Positions 45,662 to 54,831 of a stretch of DNA of 64,000 nucleotides are shown here, in pieces; position 1 is the stretch's first letter, and each line of letters starts with the position of its first letter. A program made the position numbers and the translations under genes. Below the pieces are notes generated by a model that saw only the letters and a program-made list of their open reading frames with translations, made no database searches and was not told where the DNA came from. Origin of the DNA: Hyphomicrobiaceae bacterium (GTDB lineage Bacteria; Pseudomonadota; Alphaproteobacteria; Rhizobiales; Devosiaceae); the NCBI GenBank assembly GCA_020638065.1, contig JACKJG010000003.1:186001-250000 (forward strand), written 5' to 3'.

Positions 45662-46600
45662 ATGCCGCACAATCCCGTCACGTTCGATGAAGCTGTCGCG
45701 CTGCTGCGGAACGGCGAGGTCTGCGCCTTTGCCACCGAGACGGTTTATGGCCTCGGCGCCGACGCGACCAATTCTGACGCGGTTCTGAAAATCTACCAGA
45801 CCAAGAACCGGCCCCGTTTCAATCCGCTGATTGCCCATTGTGCCGATCTTCAAATGGCCCAAGGCATCGCAGAGTTTGATGAATTGGCGTTGCGGCTGGC
45901 CGCGCTGTGGCCCGGTGCGCTCACTCTGGTGCTGCCCCTCAAAAGCGGTGTGGAGATTTCCGATCTTGTGACAGCTGGTCTCGACACGATTGCCGTGCGG
46001 GTGCCGGGCCACTTTCTGGCGCGCAGGCTCATCGCCGCGGCCGGCAAGCCTTTGGCAGCGCCATCGGCAAACCCATCGGGGCGGTTGTCGCCGACATCCG
46101 TCGAGATGGTCCGAACCGCGTTCGATGATCAGGTGCCCGTCCTCGACGGCGGCGATTGTGAGAAAGGCGTGGAATCGACCATTCTGTCAGTCATCGGAGG
46201 CAAGGTGGTTCAATTGCGCGCGGGCGCTTTGGCGCGCGAAGACATCGAAAGGGCGGCCGGGATCGAAATCGAACTGGCGAAATCGGACATGCCGGTTGCA
46301 GCGCCCGGCATGCTCAAAAGCCATTATGCCCCGCGCGCCGGCCTGCGGCTGAACGCGATGACCCCAAACCCCGGAGAAACCTATCTCGGTTTTGGAGCAC
46401 ATTCCGGACCCGAGGGCGCGCTCAATCTCAGCCCAAAAGGCGATCTCAACGAAGCGGCACGGAACCTCTTCGCCTACCTCGCCAGGCTTGATGCCACCGG
46501 GACGAATGCAATCGCCATTGCGCCGATACCCGATGACGGGCTGGGCGAGGCAATCAATGACCGGTTGGAGCGTGCTGCAGCGCCGCAGGGTGAATACTAG
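45662..46600 (+). CDS. tsaC: L-threonylcarbamoyladenylate synthase (Sua5 two-domain type)
   Basis: 312 residues. The YrdC domain contains AFATETVYGLGADATNSD, KIYQTKNRPRFNPLI and APSANPSGRLSPTS. A Sua5 C-terminal domain follows the linker PGMLKSHYAPRAGLRL. It makes the threonylcarbamoyl-AMP used for t6A37 in tRNAs. The start is ATG 45662 (MPHNPVTF). Its TAG stop shares the palindrome CTAG (46597-46600) with the stop of the convergent dnaJ-like gene. Confidence 0.93.
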   Translation: MPHNPVTFDEAVALLRNGEVCAFATETVYGLGADATNSDAVLKIYQTKNRPRFNPLIAHCADLQMAQGIAEFDELALRLAALWPGALTLVLPLKSGVEISDLVTAGLDTIAVRVPGHFLARRLIAAAGKPLAAPSANPSGRLSPTSVEMVRTAFDDQVPVLDGGDCEKGVESTILSVIGGKVVQLRAGALAREDIERAAGIEIELAKSDMPVAAPGMLKSHYAPRAGLRLNAMTPNPGETYLGFGAHSGPEGALNLSPKGDLNEAARNLFAYLARLDATGTNAIAIAPIPDDGLGEAINDRLERAAAPQGEY

Positions 46601-47529
46601 TCCCGAACGTCGTAGGGTTTCTGGTCGCGCCAGAACCGCATAAGGCTTTCCAGATCGGGGTCGCCTCCCTTAGGCAGCACAATCCGCAAATTGACCAGGA
46701 GATCGCCTTCGCCCTGGAGCCCTTTGCCCTTCAGGCGCATGGCCTTGGATGTGTCGGCGCCGATCGGAACGCTGATTTCGACCGGTCCATCGAGCGTCGG
46801 CACGCGCACTTTTGCGCCCAAAACCGCTTCATAGAGCGTGATGGGCACATCGACGCGCAAATCCTTGCCGTCGCGCCGGAAATTCTTGTGGCGGGCAAAC
46901 TTGACCGTCAGAATGGCGTCACCCGGCTCACCGCCCGTGGGCGAGGGTTGGCCCTGACCTTTCAGGCGAATCTGCTGGCCGTCCTGAACGCCGATCGGCA
47001 GCTTGACCGATAGCACTTTGCCGTTGCTGAGTTTGAGCGGAACCGTCTCGGCCTTGTGCGCCTGCTCGAGCGTCACGGAAACCGGAGCGGCAAAATCCTT
47101 GCCTTTGGCCGAAGCTTGACGCTGGGTGCCCCCGGCGAACGGATCCCAACCGCCAGTGCCAGCTGAACGAGCCGTTCGCGCCTGCGCGCCGCCAAAGCCG
47201 CCCATGAATTCTTTCAGAATGTCTTCAGGGTTGATCCCGCCTGCCGCGCCGGTTCGTCCGCCACCACGGGCGCGGGCGCCGGCAAAATCGAAACCGGCAA
47301 ACTTCGGATTGCCGTCGGCATCGATCTCGCCGCGGTCATATTGTCCGCGTTTGGTCTTGTCGGACAAGAAGTCATAGGCCGTCGTCACCTCGGCAAACTT
47401 GCTTTGGGCGTTCGGGTCATCCTTGTTCTGATCCGGGTGGTAGGCCTTGGCCAGCTTGCGGTAAGCCGATTTGATATCGGCAGCGCTCGCCGACTTGGCG
47501 ACCCCCAGAACCGTATATGGGTCACGCAT
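46597..47529 (-). CDS. DnaJ-class co-chaperone (CbpA-like)
   Basis: 310 residues. The N-terminal J domain has the HPD motif in AYHPDQNKDDP and ends with GQYDRGEIDADG. A Gly/Ala/Arg-rich linker (FAGARARGGGRTGAAGGI) is followed by two DnaJ C-terminal beta domains (VPLKLSNGKVLSVKLPIG, VDVPITLYEAVLGAKV). The cysteine-rich zinc domain of DnaJ is absent, so this is a type II (CbpA/DjlA-like) protein that stimulates DnaK. It is divergent from pdxH. Confidence 0.93.
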   Translation of the reverse strand: MRDPYTVLGVAKSASAADIKSAYRKLAKAYHPDQNKDDPNAQSKFAEVTTAYDFLSDKTKRGQYDRGEIDADGNPKFAGFDFAGARARGGGRTGAAGGINPEDILKEFMGGFGGAQARTARSAGTGGWDPFAGGTQRQASAKGKDFAAPVSVTLEQAHKAETVPLKLSNGKVLSVKLPIGVQDGQQIRLKGQGQPSPTGGEPGDAILTVKFARHKNFRRDGKDLRVDVPITLYEAVLGAKVRVPTLDGPVEISVPIGADTSKAMRLKGKGLQGEGDLLVNLRIVLPKGGDPDLESLMRFWRDQKPYDVRD

Positions 47530-47659
47530 GTCGTTACCAGATTAGCTGATGGGCAGTTGCAACTGCCTTAACTCTCGACGCATATATGGGACGGACCATT
47601 AATCTTGTCCAGAATATGCGGCAATCGGTACGAAACGACCGGAAGTGAACGCGGAGAAC

Positions 47660-48295
47660 ATGACTTCCATGTCCGGCAAAACCCTGACAGAGCGCCTGTT
47701 TGACGACAGCCAGGCCGAAAAACCCGATCCCTATGACCTGTTTGAGCTCTGGCTCGGGGAAGCGGCCAAAAGCGAGATCAACGATCCGATCGCCATGAGT
47801 TTGGCAACGGTTGATTCGGACGGTTTGCCCAATTGCCGCGCCGTGTTGATGAACCGGAACGACCGGCGGGGATTTGTGTTCTTCACTAACTCGAATTCCG
47901 CCAAGGGCGAGGAACTTGCGGCCAGTCCCCGTGCCGCGCTTCTGTTCCACTGGAAATCGAACCGGCGCCAGGTGCGCATTCGCGGCGAAGTCGAAATGGT
48001 CAGCGCTGCGGAGGCGGACGAATATTTCGCGTCCCGCCCGCGTGGGTCGCAGGTGGGAGCGCATGCTTCCAACCAATCTCATCCACTGGAAAGCCGCGAC
48101 ACATTGATCAAACACTGGAAAGCGCTCGAAGACGAGTTCGAGGGCAAGGCGGTGCCGCGTCCGGCCCACTGGAACGGCTACCGCATCATCCCGCAAGAAA
48201 TCGAGTTCTGGGAGAATGGCGAATTTCGCCTTCACAATCGCGTCCGCTACCTCAGGAAGGGTGAGGGCTGGACGGCAGAGCGCCTCAATCCCTGA
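47660..48295 (+). CDS. pdxH: Pyridoxamine/pyridoxine 5'-phosphate oxidase
   Basis: About 211 residues. It makes pyridoxal phosphate with FMN. Signatures: AMSLATVDSDGLPNCRAVLM, FVFFTNSNSAKGEEL, ALLFHWKSNRRQVRIRGEVE, GSQVGAHASNQSHPL and the C-terminal R-L-x-R region RLHNRVRYLRKGEGW. Start options: GTG 47645, ATG 47660 and ATG 47669; GGAG at 47652-47655 sits close to 47660 and far from 47669. The true start is uncertain by a few codons. Confidence 0.95.
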   Translation: MTSMSGKTLTERLFDDSQAEKPDPYDLFELWLGEAAKSEINDPIAMSLATVDSDGLPNCRAVLMNRNDRRGFVFFTNSNSAKGEELAASPRAALLFHWKSNRRQVRIRGEVEMVSAAEADEYFASRPRGSQVGAHASNQSHPLESRDTLIKHWKALEDEFEGKAVPRPAHWNGYRIIPQEIEFWENGEFRLHNRVRYLRKGEGWTAERLNP

Positions 48296-48298
48296 CCC

Positions 48299-49522
48299 AT
48301 GGCACTATCCGGCGACGCTCGAAATCCGATCGAACCGGGCCGCACCGCCGAGGTGACCTTTGCCGGCTCCGGCTTTTCGCTGGCCGGGCTTCTCATCCCC
48401 GGCTATCTGCTGATGCTGCCGACGCTCGGCGTCTTCCGTTTCTGGCAGCTCACCGCCAAGCGCCGCTATTACTGGTCGCGAACCTTTATTGATGGAGATG
48501 CGCTTGAATATACGGGCAATGCGGTCCAGCTGCTGATCGGCTTCCTTTTGGCGCTGGTCGTGTTTATCCCGACCGCCGGGATTTACTTCTGGATCGGGAC
48601 GCTCGATCAGGACCCGCAATATGCCGGCTATCTGATCGTTGCGGCCGTTCTCTATTTTCTGGCGGGATATGCCGAATATCGTGCCCGCCGGTTCCGGTTT
48701 ACCCGCACATTATGGCGCGGGTTGCGATTTTCGCAGTCGGGCAGCGCCTGGGCCTATGCGGTGCGACGGCTTCTCTGGTCGATCGGTGTGTTGGCCACGG
48801 CAGGCCTGGCCTATCCTTTCATGCGCATCGATCTCTTTCGCTACGCCTGGAACAACACCCAATATGGTGATCGGTCCTTTCGCTTCACCGGCAAATGGCA
48901 TCTGCTGATCGGTGCCGTTCTGCCTGTTGCCTTGTTGTTCGCCGTGTTGTCGGCGGCAGGCGTTTTCGTTGCGATCGAGAGCGGTGTCGACTGGAACCGG
49001 CCGTCAAATGCAGAACTGACGATTGTAGCGGGAGCGGCCTTCATACTTCTGACCCTGACCTTTCTGTTTGGTCGCGCCCGCGTCACCTCCCGTCTCTATT
49101 CAGCCGTCGAAATCGGCAATGCCGGGTTGTCGGTTCGGGTCAGCGCGGCAAGGCTGGTCGGGCAGGCTATCCTCTATGCCATTCTGCTGACCGTGGCCGG
49201 TTTTCTCGCCTTGCTGCTCATTGGAATTGCCTCCAAAACCATAGAAGCGCGGGCCGCTGGACTCGATCACACCGACATTTCGGCAATTCTGAGCATTGGC
49301 TGGTGGCAACTCGGAGCGCTTGGACTGGGATATCTCGCAATTCTGGGCGTGCTTTCGCTTCTCGGGGAGGCCATTCTGGCGCTCGGGTTCTGGAAGGCGG
49401 TGGCACGCGGTACACGCATCAACAATGCCGATGATTTGCTCAGCGTCAGGCGCGGCAAGGCCGAAGAAAGCGCGGTGATTGGAGAAGGGCTGGCCGACGC
49501 GCTCAATGTGGGGGCCTATTGA
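48299..49522 (+). CDS. YjgN-type DUF898 membrane protein
   Basis: 407 residues with about six to eight membrane segments. The DUF898 signature is repeated: VFRFWQLTAKRRYYWSRTFI, DGDALEYTG, and YRARRFRFTRTLWRGLRF with ARVTSRLYSAVEIGN. Function is unknown; in E. coli YjgN is an inner-membrane protein. Its TGA overlaps the ATG of the M48 gene by one base (TGATG), so both are made together. Confidence 0.9.
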   Translation: MALSGDARNPIEPGRTAEVTFAGSGFSLAGLLIPGYLLMLPTLGVFRFWQLTAKRRYYWSRTFIDGDALEYTGNAVQLLIGFLLALVVFIPTAGIYFWIGTLDQDPQYAGYLIVAAVLYFLAGYAEYRARRFRFTRTLWRGLRFSQSGSAWAYAVRRLLWSIGVLATAGLAYPFMRIDLFRYAWNNTQYGDRSFRFTGKWHLLIGAVLPVALLFAVLSAAGVFVAIESGVDWNRPSNAELTIVAGAAFILLTLTFLFGRARVTSRLYSAVEIGNAGLSVRVSAARLVGQAILYAILLTVAGFLALLLIGIASKTIEARAAGLDHTDISAILSIGWWQLGALGLGYLAILGVLSLLGEAILALGFWKAVARGTRINNADDLLSVRRGKAEESAVIGEGLADALNVGAY

Positions 49523-50664
49523 TGCAGATCCCCGCCCGTTTCTATGACGGTCTGACGGCCCAACCGATCAATGCTCTGTTCAAACTCAATGCACGTGGGC
49601 ACACTTCGCTGGCAGCAATCGAGGATGTTGATCGCGACCGCGACGTCGCCCATTGGCCGGTGAACAAACTCCGCCTGCTGCCGAATGGCGGAAAGCAGAC
49701 AATTCTCGCCTGCGATGATCAACCGCCCGGTGCCCGGCTGGTGTTCGCCAAGAAGGAAGCGGTCCAGCTCAGGGAGACTCTGCCCGGACTTTGGCGGGAA
49801 CTCCGGCGCAAGGGCTGGGGGCAGGCGCGTATCATTTCCCTCGCCACGATCACGCTCGCAGCCATCATTGCGGTCTATGTTTTCGGCGTTCCGCTGTTCG
49901 CCCGCCAGATCGTCGGCCTCGTTCCGCCTCAAACCGAAATAGCTTTGGGCGCACGCATCAAGCAACAGATCGAAGCGGCTTGGGGCGGCACCAACGGCCT
50001 TGAATTGTGCGATCCGAACACCGGAAGCCTGGCCAACCAGGCCATCGCGCGTTTCGTCAGGCAGGTCACGGACGGAACCGAAACACCTTTCCCGGTGCGT
50101 GTGGCCGTTGTCGACAGCGACATTCCAAACGCTTTCGCGCTGCCCGGTGGCCAAACCTATTACTTCTCCGCTTTGCTGAAACAGACTGAATCCCCCGATG
50201 AGTTCGCCGCAGTGCTCGCCCACGAAATCGGTCACGTGGTTCATCGCCACGGTATGCAGCAATTGGTGTCGAGCGCGGGAACAGGCCTTTTGATCGGCTT
50301 CATTCTAGGAGACGCGACGGGGCTTTCCGTTGGCGCAATTCTTGGGGCTGCTGTGATCAACACCAAGTTTTCCAGAGAGGCGGAAAGCGAGGCTGACGAG
50401 TTTGCCCGTCAGGCTTCGGCAAGAGCGCCGTTCAACGCCGTTGCACTCGCCGATCTGCTGGACCGCGTGGCAGAAGATGACGAGGACACGGCCAGTTTCG
50501 CACTTCTTTCCACCCACCCGCTCACCGTGGAACGGCGAGAGGCATTGCGGCAGCCGGTGGAAGGAGCGGGCATTGAGGAACCCTTTTCGGCCGAAGAATG
50601 GTTGGCCATATCCCACATGTGTGACGGCCTGAACATAAAACCGACACGCACAAAGAAGAAGTAG
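49522..50664 (+). CDS. M48-family metalloprotease with N-terminal extension
   Basis: 380 residues. The first 100 residues (MQIPARFYDGLTAQPINALF, then WPVNKLRLL) form a domain found N-terminal to M48 peptidases, followed by a membrane span (IISLATITLAAIIAVYVFG). The peptidase site is HEIGHVVHRHG with the third ligand Glu in EAESEADEFARQ. It resembles BepA/LoiP-type periplasmic quality-control proteases but keeps an internal span. It is coupled to the YjgN gene; the TTG three bases upstream of the ATG is an unlikely start. Confidence 0.9.
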   Translation: MQIPARFYDGLTAQPINALFKLNARGHTSLAAIEDVDRDRDVAHWPVNKLRLLPNGGKQTILACDDQPPGARLVFAKKEAVQLRETLPGLWRELRRKGWGQARIISLATITLAAIIAVYVFGVPLFARQIVGLVPPQTEIALGARIKQQIEAAWGGTNGLELCDPNTGSLANQAIARFVRQVTDGTETPFPVRVAVVDSDIPNAFALPGGQTYYFSALLKQTESPDEFAAVLAHEIGHVVHRHGMQQLVSSAGTGLLIGFILGDATGLSVGAILGAAVINTKFSREAESEADEFARQASARAPFNAVALADLLDRVAEDDEDTASFALLSTHPLTVERREALRQPVEGAGIEEPFSAEEWLAISHMCDGLNIKPTRTKKK

Positions 50665-50740
50665 AGTTGAATTTGCCATTTCACGCGGCTTGCATTCGGG
50701 CGCACCCGCGACTAAGCACATCGCAGCAAAAGAGGTTCAT

Positions 50741-51556
50741 TTGCGCGTACTTATCAGGACATCCCGCTGGGCGATCTGGTCGCGGCGCCTGGCGGCATTT
50801 GCATTGCCGGTACTGGTTTTTTCCGTCGTCGCGCATCGGCTGAAGACGCTCGACACCAATACATTCATCTTCATCTTCGGGTTTGGCAGCTTTCTGGCAT
50901 TTCTCGGCCTGGCGACCGGCCTGATCGCCTATTTCCGGCTGTGGCACACCGGAGACCGGGGCTGGGGCCGGGCGACCCTCGGCATCATCATCAGCCTGAT
51001 CTGCATGGCGCCGATCGCTTATGTCGGCGTGTTGTTCGTGCTCCATCCGTTCACCAACGAAGTCTCCACCGATTGGACGAACCCGCCGCAACTCATCACC
51101 ACGGCGAGTGAAAACGCGTCTCCGCGTGGCGGGATTGCTCAGATCGTCGCGGCCTATCCGAATGCCGTCACCCGAATATACCCCGTCGAAGCCAAAACGC
51201 TTTACGATCAGGCCATCACGCTCATCGCGTCGCGAGACTGGAAGATCCTCAGCCGCCGGGAGCCCGTCCAGTTCGGCCGCGCCGGACAGATCAACGCGAC
51301 CGAACAATCCTGGTTTGGTTTCGTCGATGAAGTTTCCATTGCGATCGCGGGCACGCGCGAAGGCGCCAGGCTCGATATTCGCTCCGCATCCCTCTACGGC
51401 GCAGACGACCTGGGCAGCAACGGCACCCGCATCGAGAGATTTCTGGTCGAACTCGACGACGCCATGAACGAACTCATTCTAGCCCAACAGGCCGTTTCCG
51501 GGGTCAGCGACAACGAGGACACACCCGCGACGCCCGTTCCCGGGGCGACCGATTAA
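50741..51556 (+). CDS. DUF1499 membrane protein (TTG start)
   Basis: 271 residues. Three hydrophobic segments (LAAFALPVLVFSVVAH, FIFIFGFGSFLAFLGLATGL, LGIIISLICMAPIAYVGVLF) precede the DUF1499 domain (YPNAVTRIYPVEAKTLYDQA, DEVSIAIAGTREGARLDIRS). The best start is TTG 50741, five bases after AGAGG; an upstream TTG at 50690 lies in sequence that does not look coding. Its TAA stop shares TTAA (51553-51556) with the convergent hydrolase. Probably an operon with YjgN and M48. Function unknown. Confidence 0.8.
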   Translation: MRVLIRTSRWAIWSRRLAAFALPVLVFSVVAHRLKTLDTNTFIFIFGFGSFLAFLGLATGLIAYFRLWHTGDRGWGRATLGIIISLICMAPIAYVGVLFVLHPFTNEVSTDWTNPPQLITTASENASPRGGIAQIVAAYPNAVTRIYPVEAKTLYDQAITLIASRDWKILSRREPVQFGRAGQINATEQSWFGFVDEVSIAIAGTREGARLDIRSASLYGADDLGSNGTRIERFLVELDDAMNELILAQQAVSGVSDNEDTPATPVPGATD

Positions 51557-52500
51557 CTCGGCTGGATCAGCTTGGCTGCGTGCACCCAGCCGGTCGGGCC
51601 GAATTCCAGTTCAACCCGGTCCAGGCCAGCCAGGTATTCAAGGTGGGCCGCGACCGTCATGGCCGCGGCACGTTTGATCGCGACATTGGCCCTGGGGTAA
51701 AGTTTCGTCACGATCTGCCCGACGGTTTTGCGGCCGGATTCGAGGATGGCCAGTATTTGCTGGTTGCGGAACTCCCGGTGCATCAGCAGTGCCCGGGCAA
51801 ATGCGGGGCCATCGGCGATCGGGCCGCCATGCGCGGGCAGGAACGTTTCGTATCCGGCATCGATGATCTTGCGCATCGAGGCGAAATAATCGGCCATGCT
51901 GCCATCGGGAACGGCAACCAGCGTGCTGTTCCATCCCATCACATGATCGCCTGAGAAAAGTAGCGGCGAGCCCTGGACGCCATAACACAGATGGTTGGCA
52001 CAATGTCCGGGCGTCGCGATGACCTCAAGTCTGATGTCTTCGATGGAAACCGCATCGCCATCAGCGAGTGTTCGATCCGGCTTCAGCGACCAGTCGCAGC
52101 TTGCGATCAAGGGATTGATCTCGAACCTCCGCAGCGGCCGCGATGTGCGATGTTTGCCGCCGAACCAGATCGGCGTCCCGCCCGTTGCCCTCGAAAGTTT
52201 GCCGGCCAAGCGTGAATGGTCCTTGTGGGTGTGGGTGAGAAGAATGGCCTCAAGCGGCCTGCCACCAATGGCGGAGAGCAGCGCCTTGAGGTGGGCCTTA
52301 TCGTCAGGGCCCGGATCGAGAACGCAAAGCGCGTCGCGCCCGATGAGAAATGTATTGGTGCCGGTAAAGGTGTAGGGGCTGGCATTCGGCGCCGTGACCC
52401 GGACGATGCCATCACTCACCGCGACCGGAACGCCTGTCTGCGCGTCGAACCGCCTCTGGAAAGCAAGATTATCCGCTATGTGTGGCGGTGTGTCAGACAT
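51553..52500 (-). CDS. Metallo-beta-lactamase-fold hydrolase (LACTB2-like)
   Basis: 315 residues. The metal motif is THTHKDHS (H-x-H-x-D-H), with a later HCANHLCY and GDHVMGW, and HGGP near residue 225. A winged-helix-like tail (VAIKRAAAMTVAAHLEYLAG) follows, as in LACTB2-type proteins, which include RNases and thioester or lactone hydrolases. Convergent with DUF1499 through the shared TTAA stop, divergent from bioY. Confidence 0.88.
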   Translation of the reverse strand: MSDTPPHIADNLAFQRRFDAQTGVPVAVSDGIVRVTAPNASPYTFTGTNTFLIGRDALCVLDPGPDDKAHLKALLSAIGGRPLEAILLTHTHKDHSRLAGKLSRATGGTPIWFGGKHRTSRPLRRFEINPLIASCDWSLKPDRTLADGDAVSIEDIRLEVIATPGHCANHLCYGVQGSPLLFSGDHVMGWNSTLVAVPDGSMADYFASMRKIIDAGYETFLPAHGGPIADGPAFARALLMHREFRNQQILAILESGRKTVGQIVTKLYPRANVAIKRAAAMTVAAHLEYLAGLDRVELEFGPTGWVHAAKLIQPS

Positions 52501-52564
52501 TGCGTTTTAGGGTTCCGCCAGTTAGGAGTGAGCCGGAGAACAACGCTGAACGAGGGTCCCAGCC

Positions 52565-53182
52565 ATGTCGCTTTTGTCCGCCACGCCAAACACACTTCTC
52601 GGGCGCGCGCAACCCAAATCCGGGACGGCCCGCATTGCCTGGAACGTTGCCCTGATCGTGCTTGGATCGTTGCTTCTGGCGCTTTCCGCGCAAATCAAGG
52701 TGCCGACCTGGCCTGTGCCGGTGACGCTGCAAACCCTCGCAGTAGCTTTTGTGGCAGCGGCGTTCGGCGCCCGCATCGGCGTCGCGACCGTGGTGCTTTA
52801 TCTGGCCGAAGGTCTTGCCGGCCTTCCGGTCTTTGCCTCGGGCGGCGGACCGCTCTATCTGTTCGGACCGACCGGCGGTTTCCTCATCGCTTACATTCCG
52901 ATGGCTTTCGTGATTGGTGCTGCGGCAGATCGCAGTGCCTCCTCCAGCTTCCCCAAACTGTTTGGCGCCATGCTGATTGGCGAGGCCTTCGTCTTCGGTC
53001 TCGGCTTCTTCTGGCTTCTGGCGCTGGCCGGCGAAGCGAGCTGGATCGACCAGACCCGCCCGATCGCCTCCGCGTTCGAAAAGGCCGTGCAGCCTTTCGT
53101 GATCTGGGATGCGGTCAAGATGGCGCTCGCCGCAATCATGGTCACGGGAAGCTTTGCCCTGCTTGAAACGCGCAAGCGCTAG
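52565..53182 (+). CDS. bioY: Biotin transporter BioY
   Basis: 205 residues, six hydrophobic segments. The BioY signature is seen in ALSAQIKVPTWPVPVTLQTL, YLAEGLAGLPVFASGGG and LFGPTGGFLIAYIPMAFVIG. It is the biotin-binding S component of an ECF transporter. No bioM or bioN lies beside it here, so it works alone or with shared energising units elsewhere. A strong intrinsic terminator follows 20 bases after the stop. Confidence 0.94.
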   Translation: MSLLSATPNTLLGRAQPKSGTARIAWNVALIVLGSLLLALSAQIKVPTWPVPVTLQTLAVAFVAAAFGARIGVATVVLYLAEGLAGLPVFASGGGPLYLFGPTGGFLIAYIPMAFVIGAAADRSASSSFPKLFGAMLIGEAFVFGLGFFWLLALAGEASWIDQTRPIASAFEKAVQPFVIWDAVKMALAAIMVTGSFALLETRKR

Positions 53183-53202
53183 GCCGGGCAATTCTGCAAA
53201 AC

Positions 53203-53233
53203 AAAAGGCCGGTCAGATGACCGGCCTTTTTTT
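53203..53233 (+). terminator. Rho-independent terminator after bioY
   Basis: AAAAGGCCGGTCA (53203-53215) pairs perfectly with TGACCGGCCTTTT (53218-53230), followed by further T to 53233. The A-tract and T-tract make it potentially bidirectional, ending both bioY and the leftward tRNA-Pro transcript. Confidence 0.92.
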
Positions 53234-53236
53234 GAT

Positions 53237-53313
53237 TGGTCGGAGTAGGGTGATTCGAACACCCGACCCCCTCGTCCCGAACGAGGTGCGCTACCAGGCT
53301 GCGCTATACTCCG
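53237..53313 (-). tRNA. tRNA-Pro (anticodon CGG)
   Basis: 77 bases on the minus strand. The acceptor CGGAGTA pairs with TACTCCG, discriminator A, and the 3' CCA is encoded. The anticodon stem CCTCG/CGAGG holds loop TTCGGGA, anticodon CGG reading CCG. The T arm contains TTCGAAT. D arm AGCGCAGCCTGGTAGCGCA is normal. Confidence 0.96.
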
Positions 53314-53444
53314 TCAAACTGCGCGGGTTATACAGAAGCCCAATTCAGGTGACAAGCCCGCCAAAACGACGATTTTGTGGCCCCATCCGGACCGCACGGT
53401 GCTGGTTGCGCGCCAACATCAATCGGTGTAGGAACCGGCCCGAT

Positions 53445-53519
53445 TGGGGCGTCGCCAAGTGGTAAGGCAGCGGCTTTTGGTGCCGCCATTCGCAGGTTCG
53501 AATCCTGCCGCCCCAGCCA
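53445..53519 (+). tRNA. tRNA-Gln (anticodon TTG)
   Basis: 75 bases. The acceptor TGGGGCG pairs with CGCCCCA, discriminator G, and CCA is encoded. The anticodon loop TTTTGGT gives anticodon TTG (codons CAA and, by wobble, CAG). The T arm has TTCGAAT. The 370-base gap between bioY and isp2 holds only the terminator and the two tRNAs. Confidence 0.96.
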
Positions 53520-53552
53520 TCCGAAAATCAACGTGACGACCGGCAAAACCGC

Positions 53553-54821
53553 CTATTCGGCGGCTTCGACCGGCGCTTCATCTTCAATCAAATGATCCGC
53601 CACCAATTCGACAAGACTGCCAAGTCCGCCGCCCCAATGGAGCGCCTCCTTGCTCTCGTCCATGGTCAGCCGGCAGTTCGAGCAGGATGATACCAGCGTC
53701 GAGGCACCGGTCTTTTCGACCTGATCGATCTTGATCTTGAAAACCTTGTGCCGGAGATCCGCCGTGCGGCCGATAGCCTGCACGCCGCCGCCGCCGCCGC
53801 AACACCAGTTGAGATTACCTGTTGGCGTCATCTCGCGGAAATCCTCGGCAAACCCGTCCAGCAGATAGCGCGCCTCTTCGGTTGCGCCACCGCGCCGCGA
53901 AATCTGGCAGGGATCGTGATAGGTAATGCTTTCCTTGACCGGTGTAAGCTTGAGTTTGCCCTCGCGCTTCAGCTTGGCCATGAATTCGGAAATGTGCAGC
54001 ACCTCGAACGGTAAAGCGCGGCCGATCATGTTCGCCGCACCCCAGCGCAGCACACCATAGGCATGCCCGCATTCCGGGATCACCACGGTTTTGGCGCCGC
54101 ACGCTTCGGCGGCTTCGACGATGCGATTGACCATGATCTTGGCGATATCGCCGCGTCCGGCCAGATAGCCGAAATTGGTCGCTTCGTAGCCCTTGGTGCT
54201 GGTGGTCCAACTCACGCCGGCATGGTTGAGAATCTTGGCCATGGCCACGATTGAGTCCGGATATTTCATCGTTTCGATGGACGAGATGGTCAGCAGGATA
54301 TCGGCCTTTTCCTTGTCGACGGGGATGGGAATTTCATTCTCGTCCTCAAGCCATTCAAGCCGGTCCGAAAACCGCTCCGGTGTTACGTTGAGTGCGCTGC
54401 CGTGATCCTTGGAGTTCTGCGCGGCCTGCATCAGATCGTCCGGCCCGAGGCCGGCGGCCACGAAGGCCTGACGCGCCTGCCCGACGATCGACGCGATATC
54501 GATGCCCATGGGGCAAACCGTCGTGCAGCGCCCGCACATGGTGCAAGTATCGAACAGAAGCTCTTCCCACTCCTTGAGGTCCTTCTCGGTGATCTTTGGC
54601 GCCAGAAGGTTGTAGGGAAACTTCTGGCTGCGATAGGCCTTGGCCATCGGAAAGAGTTTGTAGGCCGGCGTGTGCCGCGGATCGCCAGAGGCCTCATGGA
54701 AATGGCAGGCATCCGCACACATGCCGCAATGCACGCACGCTTCGAGATAGGAAACCAGATGTTCCTCGGTTCGGGCGAGGAAGGCGTTTGCAGCTGCTTG
54801 TACGTCAACGGTCTGGGTCAT
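53553..54821 (-). CDS. isp2: Hydrogenase-linked HdrD-like iron-sulfur protein (Isp2)
   Basis: 422 residues. N-terminal two 4Fe-4S motifs CVHCGMCADACHFH and CTMCGRCTTVCPMG. The C-terminal half has a CCG motif, C-x34-CC-x38-C-x2-C, in DPCQISRRGG, NWCCGGGGG and SSCSNCRL; this is the HdrB/HdrD pattern that binds a noncubane [4Fe-4S] cluster. Such proteins accompany Isp1 in Isp-type hydrogenases and carry electrons, perhaps to a thiol/disulfide or sulfur partner. ATG 54821 has a strong GAGGAGG site, 10 bases after the large-subunit stop. Confidence 0.9.
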   Translation of the reverse strand: MTQTVDVQAAANAFLARTEEHLVSYLEACVHCGMCADACHFHEASGDPRHTPAYKLFPMAKAYRSQKFPYNLLAPKITEKDLKEWEELLFDTCTMCGRCTTVCPMGIDIASIVGQARQAFVAAGLGPDDLMQAAQNSKDHGSALNVTPERFSDRLEWLEDENEIPIPVDKEKADILLTISSIETMKYPDSIVAMAKILNHAGVSWTTSTKGYEATNFGYLAGRGDIAKIMVNRIVEAAEACGAKTVVIPECGHAYGVLRWGAANMIGRALPFEVLHISEFMAKLKREGKLKLTPVKESITYHDPCQISRRGGATEEARYLLDGFAEDFREMTPTGNLNWCCGGGGGVQAIGRTADLRHKVFKIKIDQVEKTGASTLVSSCSNCRLTMDESKEALHWGGGLGSLVELVADHLIEDEAPVEAAE

Positions 54822-54831
54822 TACGGCCTCC